DNA from: Candidatus Pantoea deserta | GTDB taxonomy: Bacteria > Pseudomonadota > Gammaproteobacteria > Enterobacterales > Enterobacteriaceae | Assembly: GCF_003813865.1 (NCBI RefSeq) | Contig: NZ_RMVG01000006.1 | Span: forward strand, 159,789-223,788 | Direction: 5' to 3' | DNA: 64,000 bases | In this document: positions 17,726-28,179 of the stretch, one piece after another | Numbering within the stretch: the stretch's first letter is position 1 | Layout of the letters: every line of letters begins with the position of its first letter | Program-made: the position numbers and the translations under genes | The notes under the pieces: model-generated | Database searches by the model: none | Told to the model about the DNA's origin: nothing | What the model saw: the letters and a program-made list of their open reading frames with translations, nothing else

Positions 17726-18127
17726 ATGAAATGGATGTCATGTTTTATTGCTACTTCTTTATTCATATTTTCATCTGCGTTTCAATCACAAAAATACACT
17801 GCTGATAATTTAGCGTCGGTCTCTGTGTTTTCTGTTGGTCTGAATGGATTTGTGGCAAAAAAATTACCCGAGCAGTTGATATATGAAGAGATAAAAAAAG
17901 ATAGCGATGCGATAACGATCTTTGAAAACATACTGACATCCCCTCACTCTACACCCGCAAGCAAAGCCTACGCGGCTTGTGGACTATGGGAAAAAGGGGC
18001 AACGAACAAAATACATCTCGATGACGCTTACGCAAAGCAGGCTGTTAGTGTTCTCAGGGGTGACGTGCTCAGTAAATACAGGCTGAAAGATATTTTTTTC
18101 GGGATAACATTGCATGGATGCAAATGA
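17726..18127 (+). CDS. small exported protein of unknown function
   Basis: 133 residues. I do not recognise a family. The N-terminus is signal-peptide-like (MKWMSCFIATSLFIFSSAFQ), followed by a mostly helical 110-residue domain containing three cysteines (one in YAACGLW, one near the C-terminus in LHGCK). The ATG at 17726 has GGAGG 6 nt upstream. An ATG two codons earlier overlaps the ribosome site. The coding sequence is clearly more AT-rich than its neighbours and is flanked by long gene-poor DNA, which is consistent with acquisition by transfer. Single gene, function unknown. Confidence 0.6.
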   Translation: MKWMSCFIATSLFIFSSAFQSQKYTADNLASVSVFSVGLNGFVAKKLPEQLIYEEIKKDSDAITIFENILTSPHSTPASKAYAACGLWEKGATNKIHLDDAYAKQAVSVLRGDVLSKYRLKDIFFGITLHGCK

Positions 18128-18858
18128 AAAAATGCGGCATAAAAGTTTTAGGTGAAAGAAAGAGGGGAGAGTTTGTTGTGTTGTGGCGATAAGAGATAAT
18201 CTTGCGGCATCTTCGGATTTTTGTCTGATAATCAACAGGTTACTAATGTGGCGACGAGCAACGTAACAGCATTGTTCACCCCGATTTTTCTTTATGGCAT
18301 TTACAGCGCGAAAGTCGAATAACCGCCAACATTCTCAGTGTAAAGAGGGTAACGTCGTTCCTGAGGTAAGGTTAGTTTTCAGGAAAATCCCCCGATCATA
18401 GTCCAGCTCCCCACCTCCGGCGTCACGCCCTGGCTGCTGCCCGTCACCAGCATCATCGGTATTTAGCATAAACTCCCTCTGGAACAAGCCGGGACGCTGC
18501 GCCTCGCTGACAGAAGAGATTCAGGCGCAGCGGCGAACGCTGCCATAAACAAATGCGAAACCACAGGATCTGCATGCTGAACGATTTGATAATATCAAGC
18601 GCCAGCCGGTCACAGCGCGGTCAGCTGGCAACGCCGGCCACCGGCTCGCGATTTTCCATACTCAGGCTGGGGATGATATCCTCCGTGGTTTTCATCCGCT
18701 TATGCAATATCGCTGAGGGCGCTGGAGAAATGGCATCGGGCGTTATTGTCACAGCAGCGATAGCCACGATCACTCTTACTCAATCGGTCAGACTCTGCCG
18801 CCCCCGGAGCCTGTAAAAACAGGCGCTCCAGACAGGAATACAGCTGAAGGAAAACTTA
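18128..18858. other. gene-poor stretch, possibly decayed coding DNA
   Basis: No intact gene. From about 18390 on, the base composition returns to coding-like GC. Short open pieces on both strands (for example VQLPTSGVTPWLLPVTSI on plus at about 18399, and a minus-strand piece across 18600-18790) are broken by stops. I could not assign them to a family. They may be remnants of one or two genes. Confidence 0.4.
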
Positions 18859-19527
18859 ATGGAAAGAACGATCCCCCTGCTTGAGGCGCAAGACGTGGCG
18901 TTTTCATATCAGGACAGCCTGTTACTGCAACCGGTGTCTCTGCATGTGTATCCAGGGGATTACATTTTACTGACGGGTCCATCCGGCAGTGGTAAAAGCA
19001 CCCTGCTAAAAATTCTTGCTTCGCTGCTAACGCCAACGGCCGGACAGATTCGCTTTGAAAACCGCGACATCAATACGCTAAAACCAGAAGACTATCGTCG
19101 ACAGGTCTCTTACTGCTTTCAGACTCCTCAGCTCTTTGGCGACACGGTATATGACAACCTGGCGCTGCCCTGGCAACTGCGCCAGCAGAAACCGCCGCGC
19201 GATAAGCTGGCCGCCGATCTGACAAGCGTCAACCTGACCCCGGACATGCTGGATAAGTCCATTGAACAACTTTCTGGCGGGGAAAAGCAGCGGATTGGAC
19301 TGCTGCGTAATCTGCAATTTGTCCCTAAGGTCCTGCTGCTCGATGAGGTCACCAGCGCGCTGGATAAAGAGAACAAGCTGGCTGTGCTCTCTCTGATCAA
19401 CAGATTTGTCGCGCAGGAGAAAGTGGCCGTCGTCTCTGTCAGCCATGATGTCAATGACATTCAGCAGGCGGCAAATGTCCTCTGTCTTGAGGCGCCGAAA
19501 AAGAGGAAGGGAAGTGAATCAGCATAA
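18859..19527 (+). CDS. fetA: iron export ABC transporter ATP-binding protein FetA
   Basis: 222-residue ABC ATPase: Walker A GPSGSGKST, signature LSGGEKQRIGL, Walker B VLLLDEVTSALD and the H-loop SVSHD. It is the counterpart of E. coli FetA/YbbL: shared YRRQVSYCFQTPQLFGDTVYDNL, and the same order with fetB. FetAB lowers cytoplasmic iron under peroxide stress. The 3' end overlaps the fetB start by 14 nt. It is not the missing ATPase of the amino acid importer, because its closest resemblance is to FetA and its partner permease lies immediately downstream. Confidence 0.93.
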   Translation: MERTIPLLEAQDVAFSYQDSLLLQPVSLHVYPGDYILLTGPSGSGKSTLLKILASLLTPTAGQIRFENRDINTLKPEDYRRQVSYCFQTPQLFGDTVYDNLALPWQLRQQKPPRDKLAADLTSVNLTPDMLDKSIEQLSGGEKQRIGLLRNLQFVPKVLLLDEVTSALDKENKLAVLSLINRFVAQEKVAVVSVSHDVNDIQQAANVLCLEAPKKRKGSESA

Positions 19528-20275
19528 TATTACTGACAGCTCGCTACTGATGTCGCTGAGCCTGGTGGCCATTGCGCTGTTTATCAGCCAGAAAGAAAAG
19601 CTCGGTATGGGGAAAGATATTCTCTGGAGCGTAAGCCGCGCGATTATCCAGCTGATTATTGTCGGGTATGTTTTAAAGTCAATATTTGAAGTCAACAACC
19701 GCTGGTTGACGGTGTTGATGGTGCTGTTTATCTGCGTCAATGCGGCCCTTAACGCACGTAAACGCAGCGGCAATATTGATAATGCTTTTTTGATATCCTT
19801 TGTCGCTATCGCCAGTGGTACTGCGGTGACCCTTATCATTTTGATACTCAGCGGGGCGATTGAATTTCTTCCCATGCAGGTTATTCCTGTTTCCGGCATG
19901 ATCGCCGGTAACGCCATGGTAGCGGTGGGGCTGTGTTACAGTAACCTGAATCAGCGCTTCAACGACAACCGACAGAGGATTCTGGAGGCGCTAAGCCTCG
20001 GCGCGTCGGAAAAGCTGGCTTCAGGCCGTATCATTCGCGACAGCATCCGCTCGGCGATGATTCCCACGGTGGATGCCGCGAAAACAGTGGGTCTGGTAAG
20101 TTTGCCTGGAATGATGTCTGGATTGATCTTTGCCGGTATCGATCCCCTCAAGGCAATTAAGTACCAGATTATGGTGACATTTATGCTTATCGGCACCGCC
20201 AGCCTTTCGACTATTATCGCCGTCTATTTATCCTACCGCCGCTTTTATAATTCACGGGTGCAACTGAAAATCTGA
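19514..20275 (+). CDS. fetB: iron export permease FetB
   Basis: 253 residues with about seven membrane spans, matching E. coli FetB/YbbM throughout (HNITDSSLLMSLSL at the start; IPTVDAAKTVGLVSLPGMMSGLIFAGIDPLKAIKYQIMVTFML). The start is GTG at 19514, equivalent to the E. coli MNSHNIT start, with AGGAAGGGA upstream. A frame open further upstream lies entirely inside fetA and is not coding. It forms the channel for FetA. A clear terminator follows. Confidence 0.93.
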   Translation: MNQHNITDSSLLMSLSLVAIALFISQKEKLGMGKDILWSVSRAIIQLIIVGYVLKSIFEVNNRWLTVLMVLFICVNAALNARKRSGNIDNAFLISFVAIASGTAVTLIILILSGAIEFLPMQVIPVSGMIAGNAMVAVGLCYSNLNQRFNDNRQRILEALSLGASEKLASGRIIRDSIRSAMIPTVDAAKTVGLVSLPGMMSGLIFAGIDPLKAIKYQIMVTFMLIGTASLSTIIAVYLSYRRFYNSRVQLKI

Positions 20276-20294
20276 AGCGTATTGAATATTTATC

Positions 20295-20326
20295 AAGGGA
20301 CCAGAAAGAGGTCCCTTTATTTTTTT
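20295..20326 (+). terminator. rho-independent terminator of fetAB
   Basis: AAGGGACC (20295-20302) pairs with GGTCCCTT (20310-20317) over a 7-nt loop and is followed by ATTTTTTT. Confidence 0.85.
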
Positions 20327-21175
20327 ATCAGGATGGCTGGGTGTCCCCACTGCTATTTTCTCAACAGATGCCTGGTGCTATTTCACCCTCTCTCTTAACC
20401 TTAATATTGTCTCGCTTTTGATGCTGACATTGAACAAAATTTTCGTTTTGACTTGACAGGCTGTCAGAGGGGGGATCTACTTTTAGATGATTCTTAAGGT
20501 CAGTAAGGAGGCTGCCAGAATATCATTTTTCCTGAAGCTGGTTTCTGGTTTAGTTTCTGTCATGTGAATATTGGCGCTCTGCGTGAGGGGATTAACGCCG
20601 CGCTAATTTAAGACGCTGGCGTCGCTTTTTTTCAAAATAATGGCTCATTATTCACAAGGTGTGTCTGCGCATCTTCTACCACGGTTTCGCCCTCTTTTTT
20701 GATAAATGTTATTTTATTCATAGGGTTGCTTTGGTGAGGAATGGCGCTGCGCTATTGTCAATGCAGGCTCAATCAACAGGGCGAGAATGCGTCTTTCAGA
20801 ATGTCAGGATAAGCGGGGCAGGGATCTTTTATTAAGGCTGCATTAGTTTTATGTAAATTCATAATGTTGCCCTGTTTTGTGGCGCGATAGCCGTAGATGG
20901 GAATGCAACATGGCCTGGTAAAGCAAATATACTTTATTACATTTGCATTGAAGTATCCGCTTTCCTCTTTAATGTTTCGTTAATCTTCGAGGGTTAACTT
21001 CCATCGTTAAGTCAGGCCAGTCACGGCAAGATGTTTTTTTTCATCTGGTATGAAAGTGTTTATTAACATGCTTTTTGATTCAATCTTTTATATGTGAAAC
21101 CCTGATTTTAAAGCGCCAGTTTATTTATCGCAGTAGCTCTATTTTCCATGAGACAACCATTAACGGGATTTAACT
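20327..21175. other. long arn upstream region, no gene
   Basis: An 850-nt AT-rich gap with no supported gene. It holds the arn promoter region, including the PmrA-like box near 20968-20984. Confidence 0.6.
20968..20984 (+). promoter_or_regulatory. PmrA (BasR)-like box upstream of arnB
   Basis: TTTAAT-GTTTC-GTTAAT matches the PmrA consensus of two YTTAAK half-sites 5 nt apart, except for one base of the second half (G for Y). It lies about 190 nt before arnB, leaving room for a 5' leader. PmrA control of arn operons is well established in enterobacteria. The assignment of this site is inference. Confidence 0.5.
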
Positions 21176-22312
21176 ATGGTCTTTATTCCCTTCTCCCGTC
21201 CTTCGCTGGGCGAGGCAGAGCTGGCGGCAGTTAAAGCAGTGTTCGAATCAGGCTGGATAACCACGGGTCCGCAAAATGCAGCCCTTGAACAGGCCTTTTG
21301 TGAATTAACCGGTAACCGGCATGCGATTGCCGTCAGTTCTGCCACTGCGGGTATGCACGTTACTCTGCTGGCGCTGAATATCCAGCCCGGCGATGAGGTT
21401 ATCACGCCGTCTCTGACCTGGGTTTCCACCATTAATATCATCACCTTACTGGGTGCGACGCCGGTGATGATTGATGTCGATCGCGATACGCTGATGGTTA
21501 CGCCAGAACAGATCGACGCGGCGATCACGCCACGTACCCGCGCCATCATTCCCGTGCATTATGCCGGTGCGCCTGCGGACATCACGGCGATTCGCGCGAT
21601 CGGCGAGCGCCACGCGATTCCCGTGATTGAGGATGCGGCACACGCAGCGGGTTGTTACTACCAGGGGCAGCATGTCGGCCAGCGCGGCACCGCCATTTTC
21701 TCCTTCCACGCCATCAAAAACATGACCTGCGCCGAAGGGGGAGTGATCGTCACCGACGACGCAGACCTTGCCGATCGCATGCGCAGCCTGAAATTCCACG
21801 GTCTGGGCGTCGACGCCTATGATCGTCATACCCACGGCCGCAAGCCGCAGGCCGAAGTGATCGCGCCGGGTTTCAAGTACAACCTGCCGGATATTAGCGC
21901 CGCGATTGCGCGGGTGCAGCTTGAGAAGCTGCCTGCCTTTAACGCGCGCCGGGCTGAGATTGCGCAACGCTATCTGAGCGAGCTGGCCGATACGCCCTAC
22001 CTGCCGCTGGCTCAGCCTGCATGGCCGCACCAGCATGCATGGCACCTGTTTATTATCCGCGTCGATGAGGCGGCCTGCGGCATCAGCCGCGACGCGCTGA
22101 TGGAAGCCCTGAAAGCGCAGGATATTGGCACCGGCTTACATTTCCGCGCCGCCCACACCCACAAATATTACCGCGAGCGTTATCCGCAGCTTTCCCTGCC
22201 GAATACGGAATGGAACAGCGATCGCATTTGCTCAATACCGCTATTTCCCGATATGCGCGATGAAGACGTGACCCGCGTGATTCGCGCGTTGCGTCATATC
22301 GCTGGAGAGTAA
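21176..22312 (+). CDS. arnB: UDP-4-amino-4-deoxy-L-arabinose aminotransferase ArnB
   Basis: 378-residue PLP enzyme of the DegT/DnrJ/EryC1 family, near-identical in layout to E. coli ArnB (FLPFSRPAMG versus [42 protein letters not shown] with the PLP lysine). It transfers an amino group from glutamate to UDP-4-keto-pentose in lipid A aminoarabinose synthesis. First gene of the seven-gene arn operon. The start has a weak ribosome site (ACGGGATTT). arnC begins 1 nt after the stop. Confidence 0.97.
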   Translation: MVFIPFSRPSLGEAELAAVKAVFESGWITTGPQNAALEQAFCELTGNRHAIAVSSATAGMHVTLLALNIQPGDEVITPSLTWVSTINIITLLGATPVMIDVDRDTLMVTPEQIDAAITPRTRAIIPVHYAGAPADITAIRAIGERHAIPVIEDAAHAAGCYYQGQHVGQRGTAIFSFHAIKNMTCAEGGVIVTDDADLADRMRSLKFHGLGVDAYDRHTHGRKPQAEVIAPGFKYNLPDISAAIARVQLEKLPAFNARRAEIAQRYLSELADTPYLPLAQPAWPHQHAWHLFIIRVDEAACGISRDALMEALKAQDIGTGLHFRAAHTHKYYRERYPQLSLPNTEWNSDRICSIPLFPDMRDEDVTRVIRALRHIAGE

Positions 22313-22313
22313 G

Positions 22314-23300
22314 ATGCAGACAGAAAAGGCTATTCGGAAAGTCTCCGTGGTTATCCCGGTATTTAACGAGGAGGAGAGTTTGCCTGAGCTGGTGCGGCGC
22401 ACCGACGCGGCCTGCGCTCTGCTGGGCCTGAAGTATGAAATTCTGCTGGTCGATGACGGCAGCTCGGATCGCTCCGGCCAGATGATCGCCGACGCCGCTG
22501 ATATGCCCGGCAGCCATGTGGTGGGCGTACTGCTTAATCGCAACTACGGCCAGCATTCGGCGATCATGGCGGGTTTTAGCCACGTCACCGGCGATCTGAT
22601 TATCACCCTGGATGCGGACCTGCAAAATCCGCCAGAAGAGATCCCGGCGCTGGTAAAGGCTGCACAGCAGGGCTACGACGTGGTCGGCACCGTGCGCCAG
22701 AATCGGCAGGACAGCTGGTTCCGCCGTCGCGCCTCGCGCGCCATCAACCAGCTTATCCAGCGCGTGACCGGCAAGGTCATGGGCGACTATGGCTGTATGC
22801 TGCGCGCCTATCGCCGCCATATTGTGGACGCCATGCTCCACTGCCACGAGCGCAGCACCTTTATCCCCATCCTCGCTAACACTTTTGCGCGGCGCACCAT
22901 TGAGTTGCCTGTCGCGCACGCCGAACGTGAGTTCGGCGATTCGAAGTACAGCTTTATGAAGCTGATTAACCTGATGTATGACCTGGTGACCTGCCTGACC
23001 ACCACGCCCTTACGTCTGCTGAGCATTGTCGGCAGCCTGATTGCGCTGGCCGGCTTTGCCTTCTCGCTGGTGCTGATGATGCTGCGTCTGTTCCTGGGCG
23101 CCAGCTGGGCGGGCGACGGCGTTTTCATGCTGTTCGCTGTGCTGTTTATCTTCGTCGGGGCGCAGTTTATCGGCATGGGACTGCTCGGCGAATACATCGG
23201 CCGTATCTATAACGACGTCCGCGCCCGACCCCGCTACTTCATTCAGCGCGTGATCCACCCGCAGAAAGATGACTCCTTAGTACAGGAAATTAAACAATGA
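22314..23300 (+). CDS. arnC: undecaprenyl-phosphate 4-deoxy-4-formamido-L-arabinose transferase ArnC
   Basis: 328-residue GT2 glycosyltransferase with an N-terminal catalytic domain ([34 protein letters not shown]) and two C-terminal membrane spans. It moves formylated aminoarabinose from UDP to undecaprenyl phosphate on the cytoplasmic face. It overlaps arnA by 4 nt (ATGA). Confidence 0.97.
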   Translation: MQTEKAIRKVSVVIPVFNEEESLPELVRRTDAACALLGLKYEILLVDDGSSDRSGQMIADAADMPGSHVVGVLLNRNYGQHSAIMAGFSHVTGDLIITLDADLQNPPEEIPALVKAAQQGYDVVGTVRQNRQDSWFRRRASRAINQLIQRVTGKVMGDYGCMLRAYRRHIVDAMLHCHERSTFIPILANTFARRTIELPVAHAEREFGDSKYSFMKLINLMYDLVTCLTTTPLRLLSIVGSLIALAGFAFSLVLMMLRLFLGASWAGDGVFMLFAVLFIFVGAQFIGMGLLGEYIGRIYNDVRARPRYFIQRVIHPQKDDSLVQEIKQ

Positions 23301-25276
23301 AAACGATCGTCTTCGCCTATGCCGAAATGGGCTGCGCCGGCATTAACGCGCTGCTGAACGCCGGTTTTGAAATCAGCGCGATTTTTACTCACGCCGACAC
23401 CGCGCCAGAGAGCCACTTCTTTGACTCCGTTGCGCGTCTGGCGGCAGAGCAGGGCATTCCCGTCTACGCGCCTGAAGAGGTCAATCACCCGCTGTGGGTG
23501 GAGCGCATTAAAGCGATGGCGCCTGATTATATTTTCTCGTTCTATTATCGGGCGCTGCTGAACGACAGCATCCTCCACAGCGCCCGGCTGGGTGCCTTTA
23601 ACCTGCACGGTTCGCTTCTGCCAAAATACCGGGGGCGCGCGCCGCTTAACTGGGTGCTGGTGAAAGGGGAAACCGAAACCGGCGTGACGCTGCACCGTAT
23701 GGTAAAACGCGCCGATGCCGGCGATATTGTGGCGCAGCAGCGGGTAGCGATTGAAAACCAGGATGACGCGCTGACGCTGCACCGCAAGCTGGTCGCCTGT
23801 GCGACGCAGTTACTTCAGGATACCTTGCCCCCCATGAAAGAGGGCCGGGTCGCGGCGACGCCTCAGGATCATGCTAAGGCGACGGTTGTCGGTCGTCGAA
23901 CGGCTGAAGACGGGCGTATTCAGTGGGAGCATCCTGCGCAGCAGATCAATAATCTGGTGCGTGCGGTGACTCATCCGTGGCCGGGCGCATTCGCCTTTGC
24001 CGGTACGGTGAAATTTACCGTGTGGAAAGGACGTGTGCACGCCGATGCGCCCGCCGCCGTACCGGGCACGGTACTCTCGGTCGAGCCTTTCCTGATCGCC
24101 TGCGGCAAAGGCGCGCTGGAAGTGATCACCGGCCAGAGCGATAACGGCGTCTACATGAACGGCAGTCAGCTGGCGCAGAGCCTGGGCATGGTGCCGGGCG
24201 CGCTGCTCTATTCTCAGCCCGTTGCGGCGGTGAAGCGACGCACCCGCGTGTTAATCCTCGGCGTGAACGGCTTTATTGGCAACCATCTTACCGAGCGTCT
24301 GCTTCAGGACGATAACTTCGAGGTTTATGGCCTGGACATCGGCTCTGATGCCATTAGCCGTTTCCTCGACCAGCCGCGATTCCACTTTGTAGAGGGCGAC
24401 ATCAGCATCCACTCGGAGTGGATCGAGTATCACATCAAGAAATGCGATGTGGTATTGCCGCTGGTGGCGATCGCCACGCCTATCGAATATACCCGCAATC
24501 CGCTGCGCGTGTTTGAGCTCGACTTCGAAGAGAACCTGAAGATCATCCGCGACTGCGTGAAGTACAAAAAGCGCATTATTTTTCCGTCAACCTCAGAAGT
24601 GTACGGCATGTGCGCCGATAAGCAGTTCGATGAAGACCACTCTAATCTGGTGGTGGGACCGATCAACAAGCAGCGCTGGATCTACTCGGTCTCCAAACAG
24701 CTGCTGGACCGCGTGATCTGGGCCTACGGCGAGAAAGAGCAGCTGCGCTTCACGCTGTTCCGTCCGTTTAACTGGATGGGGCCACGTCTGGATAACCTTA
24801 ACGCCGCGCGCATTGGTAGCTCGCGCGCTATTACCCAGCTGATCCTCAACCTGGTGGAAGGGTCTCCTGTCAAGCTGATCGACGGCGGGGCGCAAAAACG
24901 CTGCTTTACGGATATCCGTGATGGCATCGAAGCGCTGTTTCGCATTATCGAGAACAAAAACCAGAACTGCGACGGACAGATCATCAATATCGGCAACCCG
25001 GAGAACGAAGCCAGTATCAAAGAGCTGGCGGAGCGGCTGCTGGCGAGTTTTGAGCGCCATCCGCTACGCGACAGGTTCCCGCCTTTTGCCGGTTTCCGCG
25101 AGGTAGAGAGCAGTAGCTATTACGGCAAAGGGTATCAGGACGTAGAGCACCGTAAGCCGTCGATCAAAAACGCGCGTCGCCTGCTGGGCTGGACGCCCGG
25201 TGTCGATATGGATGTCACCATTGATAATACGCTGGATTTCTTCTTGCGTACCGTAGAGCAACAGGAAACGTCATGA
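23297..25276 (+). CDS. arnA: bifunctional UDP-glucuronate decarboxylase / UDP-aminoarabinose formyltransferase ArnA
   Basis: 659 residues with two domains. The N-terminal 10-formyltetrahydrofolate-dependent formyltransferase (about 1-300) has [19 protein letters not shown]. The C-terminal SDR decarboxylase (about 315-655) has [17 protein letters not shown] and YSVSK. It makes UDP-Ara4O from UDP-glucuronate, and later formylates UDP-Ara4N. Full length compared with E. coli (660). It overlaps arnD by 4 nt. Confidence 0.97.
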   Translation: MKTIVFAYAEMGCAGINALLNAGFEISAIFTHADTAPESHFFDSVARLAAEQGIPVYAPEEVNHPLWVERIKAMAPDYIFSFYYRALLNDSILHSARLGAFNLHGSLLPKYRGRAPLNWVLVKGETETGVTLHRMVKRADAGDIVAQQRVAIENQDDALTLHRKLVACATQLLQDTLPPMKEGRVAATPQDHAKATVVGRRTAEDGRIQWEHPAQQINNLVRAVTHPWPGAFAFAGTVKFTVWKGRVHADAPAAVPGTVLSVEPFLIACGKGALEVITGQSDNGVYMNGSQLAQSLGMVPGALLYSQPVAAVKRRTRVLILGVNGFIGNHLTERLLQDDNFEVYGLDIGSDAISRFLDQPRFHFVEGDISIHSEWIEYHIKKCDVVLPLVAIATPIEYTRNPLRVFELDFEENLKIIRDCVKYKKRIIFPSTSEVYGMCADKQFDEDHSNLVVGPINKQRWIYSVSKQLLDRVIWAYGEKEQLRFTLFRPFNWMGPRLDNLNAARIGSSRAITQLILNLVEGSPVKLIDGGAQKRCFTDIRDGIEALFRIIENKNQNCDGQIINIGNPENEASIKELAERLLASFERHPLRDRFPPFAGFREVESSSYYGKGYQDVEHRKPSIKNARRLLGWTPGVDMDVTIDNTLDFFLRTVEQQETS

Positions 25277-26157
25277 AGAAAATTGGTTTACGCGTGGATG
25301 TCGATACCTGGCGTGGAACCAAACTTGGCGTGCCGGCATTGCTGGAGCTGTTCAGTCTGCATCAGTTACAGGCCAGCTTCTTCTTCAGCGTCGGACCGGA
25401 CAATATGGGACGCCATTTATGGCGTCTGCTGAAGCCGCGCTTTCTGTGGAAAATGCTGCGCTCGCGCGCGGCATCGCTCTATGGCTGGGATATTCTGCTG
25501 GCGGGCACCGCATGGCCGGGGCGCGACATCGGGCGAGGCCTGGAAGAGGTGATCAGCGCCACGGCCGATCACCATGAAGTTGGCCTGCACGCCTGGGATC
25601 ATTTTGCCTGGCAAACCTGGGCGGGCGTATGGCCAGAAGAGACGCTGCTTGCACAGATCGCGCGCGGTAAACAGCGGCTGGAAGCCATTACCGGCGAAAA
25701 GGTGGTCTGTTCCGCCGTAGCAGGCTGGCGGGCCGATGGCCGCGTGTTAGATGCCAAACAGCGGTTTGCTTTTCGCTACAACAGCGACTGCCGCGGCACC
25801 GGGCCGTTTCTGCCGAAGCTGAGTGACGGTAGCCTGGGCACGGTGCAAATTCCCGTCACGCTGCCGACCTGGGATGAAGTGGTGGGTCAGACGGTAAGCG
25901 CTGAAGAGTTCAATGACTTTATCCTGGAGCAGATGCTGGCTGCCGCCGGCTCGCCGGTTTATACCATCCACGCTGAGGTGGAAGGCATTGTGGGCTTGCC
26001 CGCGTTTGCCGATTTGCTGAAGCGCGCGGCGCAGATGAACATTCGCTTCTGCCCTTTAAGTGAGCTACTACCCGACGATCTGACCGCGCTGCCCACAGGC
26101 AGCGTGGCGCGGGGCCATATTCCCGGACGCGAAGGCTGGCTGGGCTGTCAGAAATAA
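25273..26157 (+). CDS. arnD: 4-deoxy-4-formamido-L-arabinose-phospho-undecaprenol deformylase ArnD
   Basis: 294-residue polysaccharide deacetylase (NodB-like) enzyme. The first metal Asp-Asp pair lies in [11 protein letters not shown] and the His motif in [11 protein letters not shown]. It removes the formyl group from undecaprenyl-P-Ara4FN at the membrane. The position between arnA and arnT is conserved. A 31-nt gap precedes arnT. Confidence 0.96.
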   Translation: MKKIGLRVDVDTWRGTKLGVPALLELFSLHQLQASFFFSVGPDNMGRHLWRLLKPRFLWKMLRSRAASLYGWDILLAGTAWPGRDIGRGLEEVISATADHHEVGLHAWDHFAWQTWAGVWPEETLLAQIARGKQRLEAITGEKVVCSAVAGWRADGRVLDAKQRFAFRYNSDCRGTGPFLPKLSDGSLGTVQIPVTLPTWDEVVGQTVSAEEFNDFILEQMLAAAGSPVYTIHAEVEGIVGLPAFADLLKRAAQMNIRFCPLSELLPDDLTALPTGSVARGHIPGREGWLGCQK

Positions 26158-26188
26158 AGGTTACCGCACTTTTTCACAGGACTTACGG

Positions 26189-27850
26189 ATGCGTACAGGA
26201 ACTAAAATCGCACTGCTGGTTGCGCTTTTCGCGCTCTACTATCTGATACCGATAGCGTTTCGCCCATTATGGCAACCCGATGAAACCCGCTATGCCGAGA
26301 TCAGCCGTGAAATGCTGGCCAGCGGCAACTGGGTCGTCCCGCACTTCTTCGGTTTACGCTATTTCGAGAAGCCGGTTGCTGGCTATTGGGTGAATAATAT
26401 TGGTCAGCTGCTGTTTGGTCACAGCAACTTTGGCGTACGCGCCGGAGCTATGTTGTGCACTATGCTGAGCGCCGTGCTGATTTACTGGCTCGGCAGACAG
26501 ATGTTCTTCAGCAGTAAAACGGCGCTGACGGCCAGCATCATTTTTCTGACGACGCTGCTGGTCTATGGCATTGGCACCTATGCGGTGCTCGACCCGATGC
26601 TGCTGCTGTGGATGGTGGCGGCAATGTGCAGCTACTGGCTGGCCGTGGAGGCCGCTGGCACGCCGAGGCGCTTGTGCGGCTATCTGCTGCTTGGCGTCGC
26701 CTGCGGTATGGGCTTTATGACCAAAGGCTTTCTTGCGCTGGCGGTGCCGGTACTGGCGATTACGCCCTGGGCGATATGGCATCGCCGCCTGGGCGAACTG
26801 CTGCGCTGGGGACCTGTTACCCTCGCTGTCGCCGTGCTGGTCAGCGCCCCCTGGGCGCTGGCGATCAATCAGCAGGAGGGGGATTTCTGGCACTACTTCT
26901 TCTGGGTTCAGCATATTCAGCGTTTTGCTGAGGCCGATGCGCAGCACAAAGCCCCTTTCTGGTACTACCTTCCGGTACTGATTGCGGGCAGCTTACCCTG
27001 GCTGGCGCTTCTGCCCGGTTCGCTACTGAGCGCGTGGCGTCAGCGTAGCCAGCACGCCGGCGCGGTGTATTTACTCAGCTGGGTACTTCTGCCGCTGCTG
27101 TTTTTCAGCATCGCCAGAGGCAAGTTATTAACCTATATCCTGCCCTGCTTTGCGCCGTTAGCCCTGCTGATGGCTCACTATGCCTGTAGCGGAACGGATC
27201 AGGTGCGTAAAGCGTTCAAAATCAACGGCTGGATTAATCTCCTGTCTGGCTCAGCCGCCGCCCTGATCCTGTTAGCGGTTATCGCGCCCTGGGGGCTGGC
27301 GCACCGTCCGGTGTATGCCGGTAATGAAACGCTTCGCGTGCTATGCGGCGCGCTGGCGTTTACCGGATGGGGCATGATGGGCTGGATCAGCCTGAAGCCG
27401 GGCAACAACCGCTGGCAGCTGGCGGCGCTCTGTCCGCTGTTGTTAGCGCTGCTGGTTGGCTTTGCCATCCCACAAAAAGTGCGCGATTCAAAGCAGCCGC
27501 AACCTTTTGTCAGTGTGGTGCACGACAAACTCACTGAGAGTCGCTATTTGCTGGCGGATAATCCCGGTGTTGCCGCTGCGGTGGCATGGGAAACAAAGCG
27601 TAGCGACATCACGTTCTACGACGCCAAAGGCGAGGTGCAGTATGGGCTGAGTTATCCCGACGCCGCCACGCGCTATGTTGATGCCTTACATATTATCGAC
27701 TGGCTGAGTGAACATCGCCGTCAGGGCAAAGTTTCCCTGGTGTTACTGCTTAACTCAGGTGAAAACGCGCCTGACCCGCGCCTGCCGCCGCCGGATGAGG
27801 CTTATCGCCAGGGGCGTCTGGTCTGGTATGGTTATAATGCGACGCCATGA
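26189..27850 (+). CDS. arnT: lipid A aminoarabinose transferase ArnT
   Basis: 553-residue multi-spanning GT-C (PMT-like) glycosyltransferase. The first periplasmic loop holds the catalytic acidic residues (WQPDETRYAEISREML), followed by about 12 membrane segments and a soluble C-terminal domain. It attaches L-Ara4N to lipid A on the periplasmic side, which gives polymyxin resistance. AGGA precedes the ATG. It overlaps arnE by 4 nt. Confidence 0.97.
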   Translation: MRTGTKIALLVALFALYYLIPIAFRPLWQPDETRYAEISREMLASGNWVVPHFFGLRYFEKPVAGYWVNNIGQLLFGHSNFGVRAGAMLCTMLSAVLIYWLGRQMFFSSKTALTASIIFLTTLLVYGIGTYAVLDPMLLLWMVAAMCSYWLAVEAAGTPRRLCGYLLLGVACGMGFMTKGFLALAVPVLAITPWAIWHRRLGELLRWGPVTLAVAVLVSAPWALAINQQEGDFWHYFFWVQHIQRFAEADAQHKAPFWYYLPVLIAGSLPWLALLPGSLLSAWRQRSQHAGAVYLLSWVLLPLLFFSIARGKLLTYILPCFAPLALLMAHYACSGTDQVRKAFKINGWINLLSGSAAALILLAVIAPWGLAHRPVYAGNETLRVLCGALAFTGWGMMGWISLKPGNNRWQLAALCPLLLALLVGFAIPQKVRDSKQPQPFVSVVHDKLTESRYLLADNPGVAAAVAWETKRSDITFYDAKGEVQYGLSYPDAATRYVDALHIIDWLSEHRRQGKVSLVLLLNSGENAPDPRLPPPDEAYRQGRLVWYGYNATP

Positions 27851-28179
27851 GTCTGATACTGATCCTGCTGGTTAGCCTGCTAAGCTGCGCCGCCCAGCTG
27901 TGCCAGAAGCAGGCGGCATTTCTGGGCGCCAGGCACGGCAGGAAGCGGCTGATGATGTGGATTGCGCTCAGCCTGCTGCTGCTCGGCGTCGCAATGCTGC
28001 TGTGGCTTGCGGTATTGCGCACGGTTCCCGTCAGCGTGGCCTACCCGATGCTCAGTCTGAACTTCGTGCTGGTCGCTGTTGCTGCGCGGCTGATCTGGCA
28101 GGAAACCTACACGCTACGCCAGTGGACTGGCATCCTGGCGATTATGGCGGGTGTAGCGCTGATGGGGGCGCATCTGTGA
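27847..28179 (+). CDS. arnE: aminoarabinose-undecaprenol flippase subunit ArnE
   Basis: 110-residue four-helix EmrE-like protein (LILLVSLLSCAAQLCQKQAA, AYPMLSLNFVLVAVAARLIW). With ArnF it is proposed to flip undecaprenyl-P-Ara4N across the inner membrane. It overlaps both neighbours at start and stop codons. Confidence 0.95.
   Translation: MSLILILLVSLLSCAAQLCQKQAAFLGARHGRKRLMMWIALSLLLLGVAMLLWLAVLRTVPVSVAYPMLSLNFVLVAVAARLIWQETYTLRQWTGILAIMAGVALMGAHL

Noticed and set aside
18859..19527. FetA as the missing ATPase of the amino acid/DUF1989 importer
   Set aside because: It matches FetA closely and overlaps fetB. It is 1.5 kb away, behind unrelated DNA.
22083..22919. A 278-residue minus-strand open frame across arnB and arnC
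   Set aside because: It crosses two genes of a conserved operon on the opposite strand. Shadow frame.
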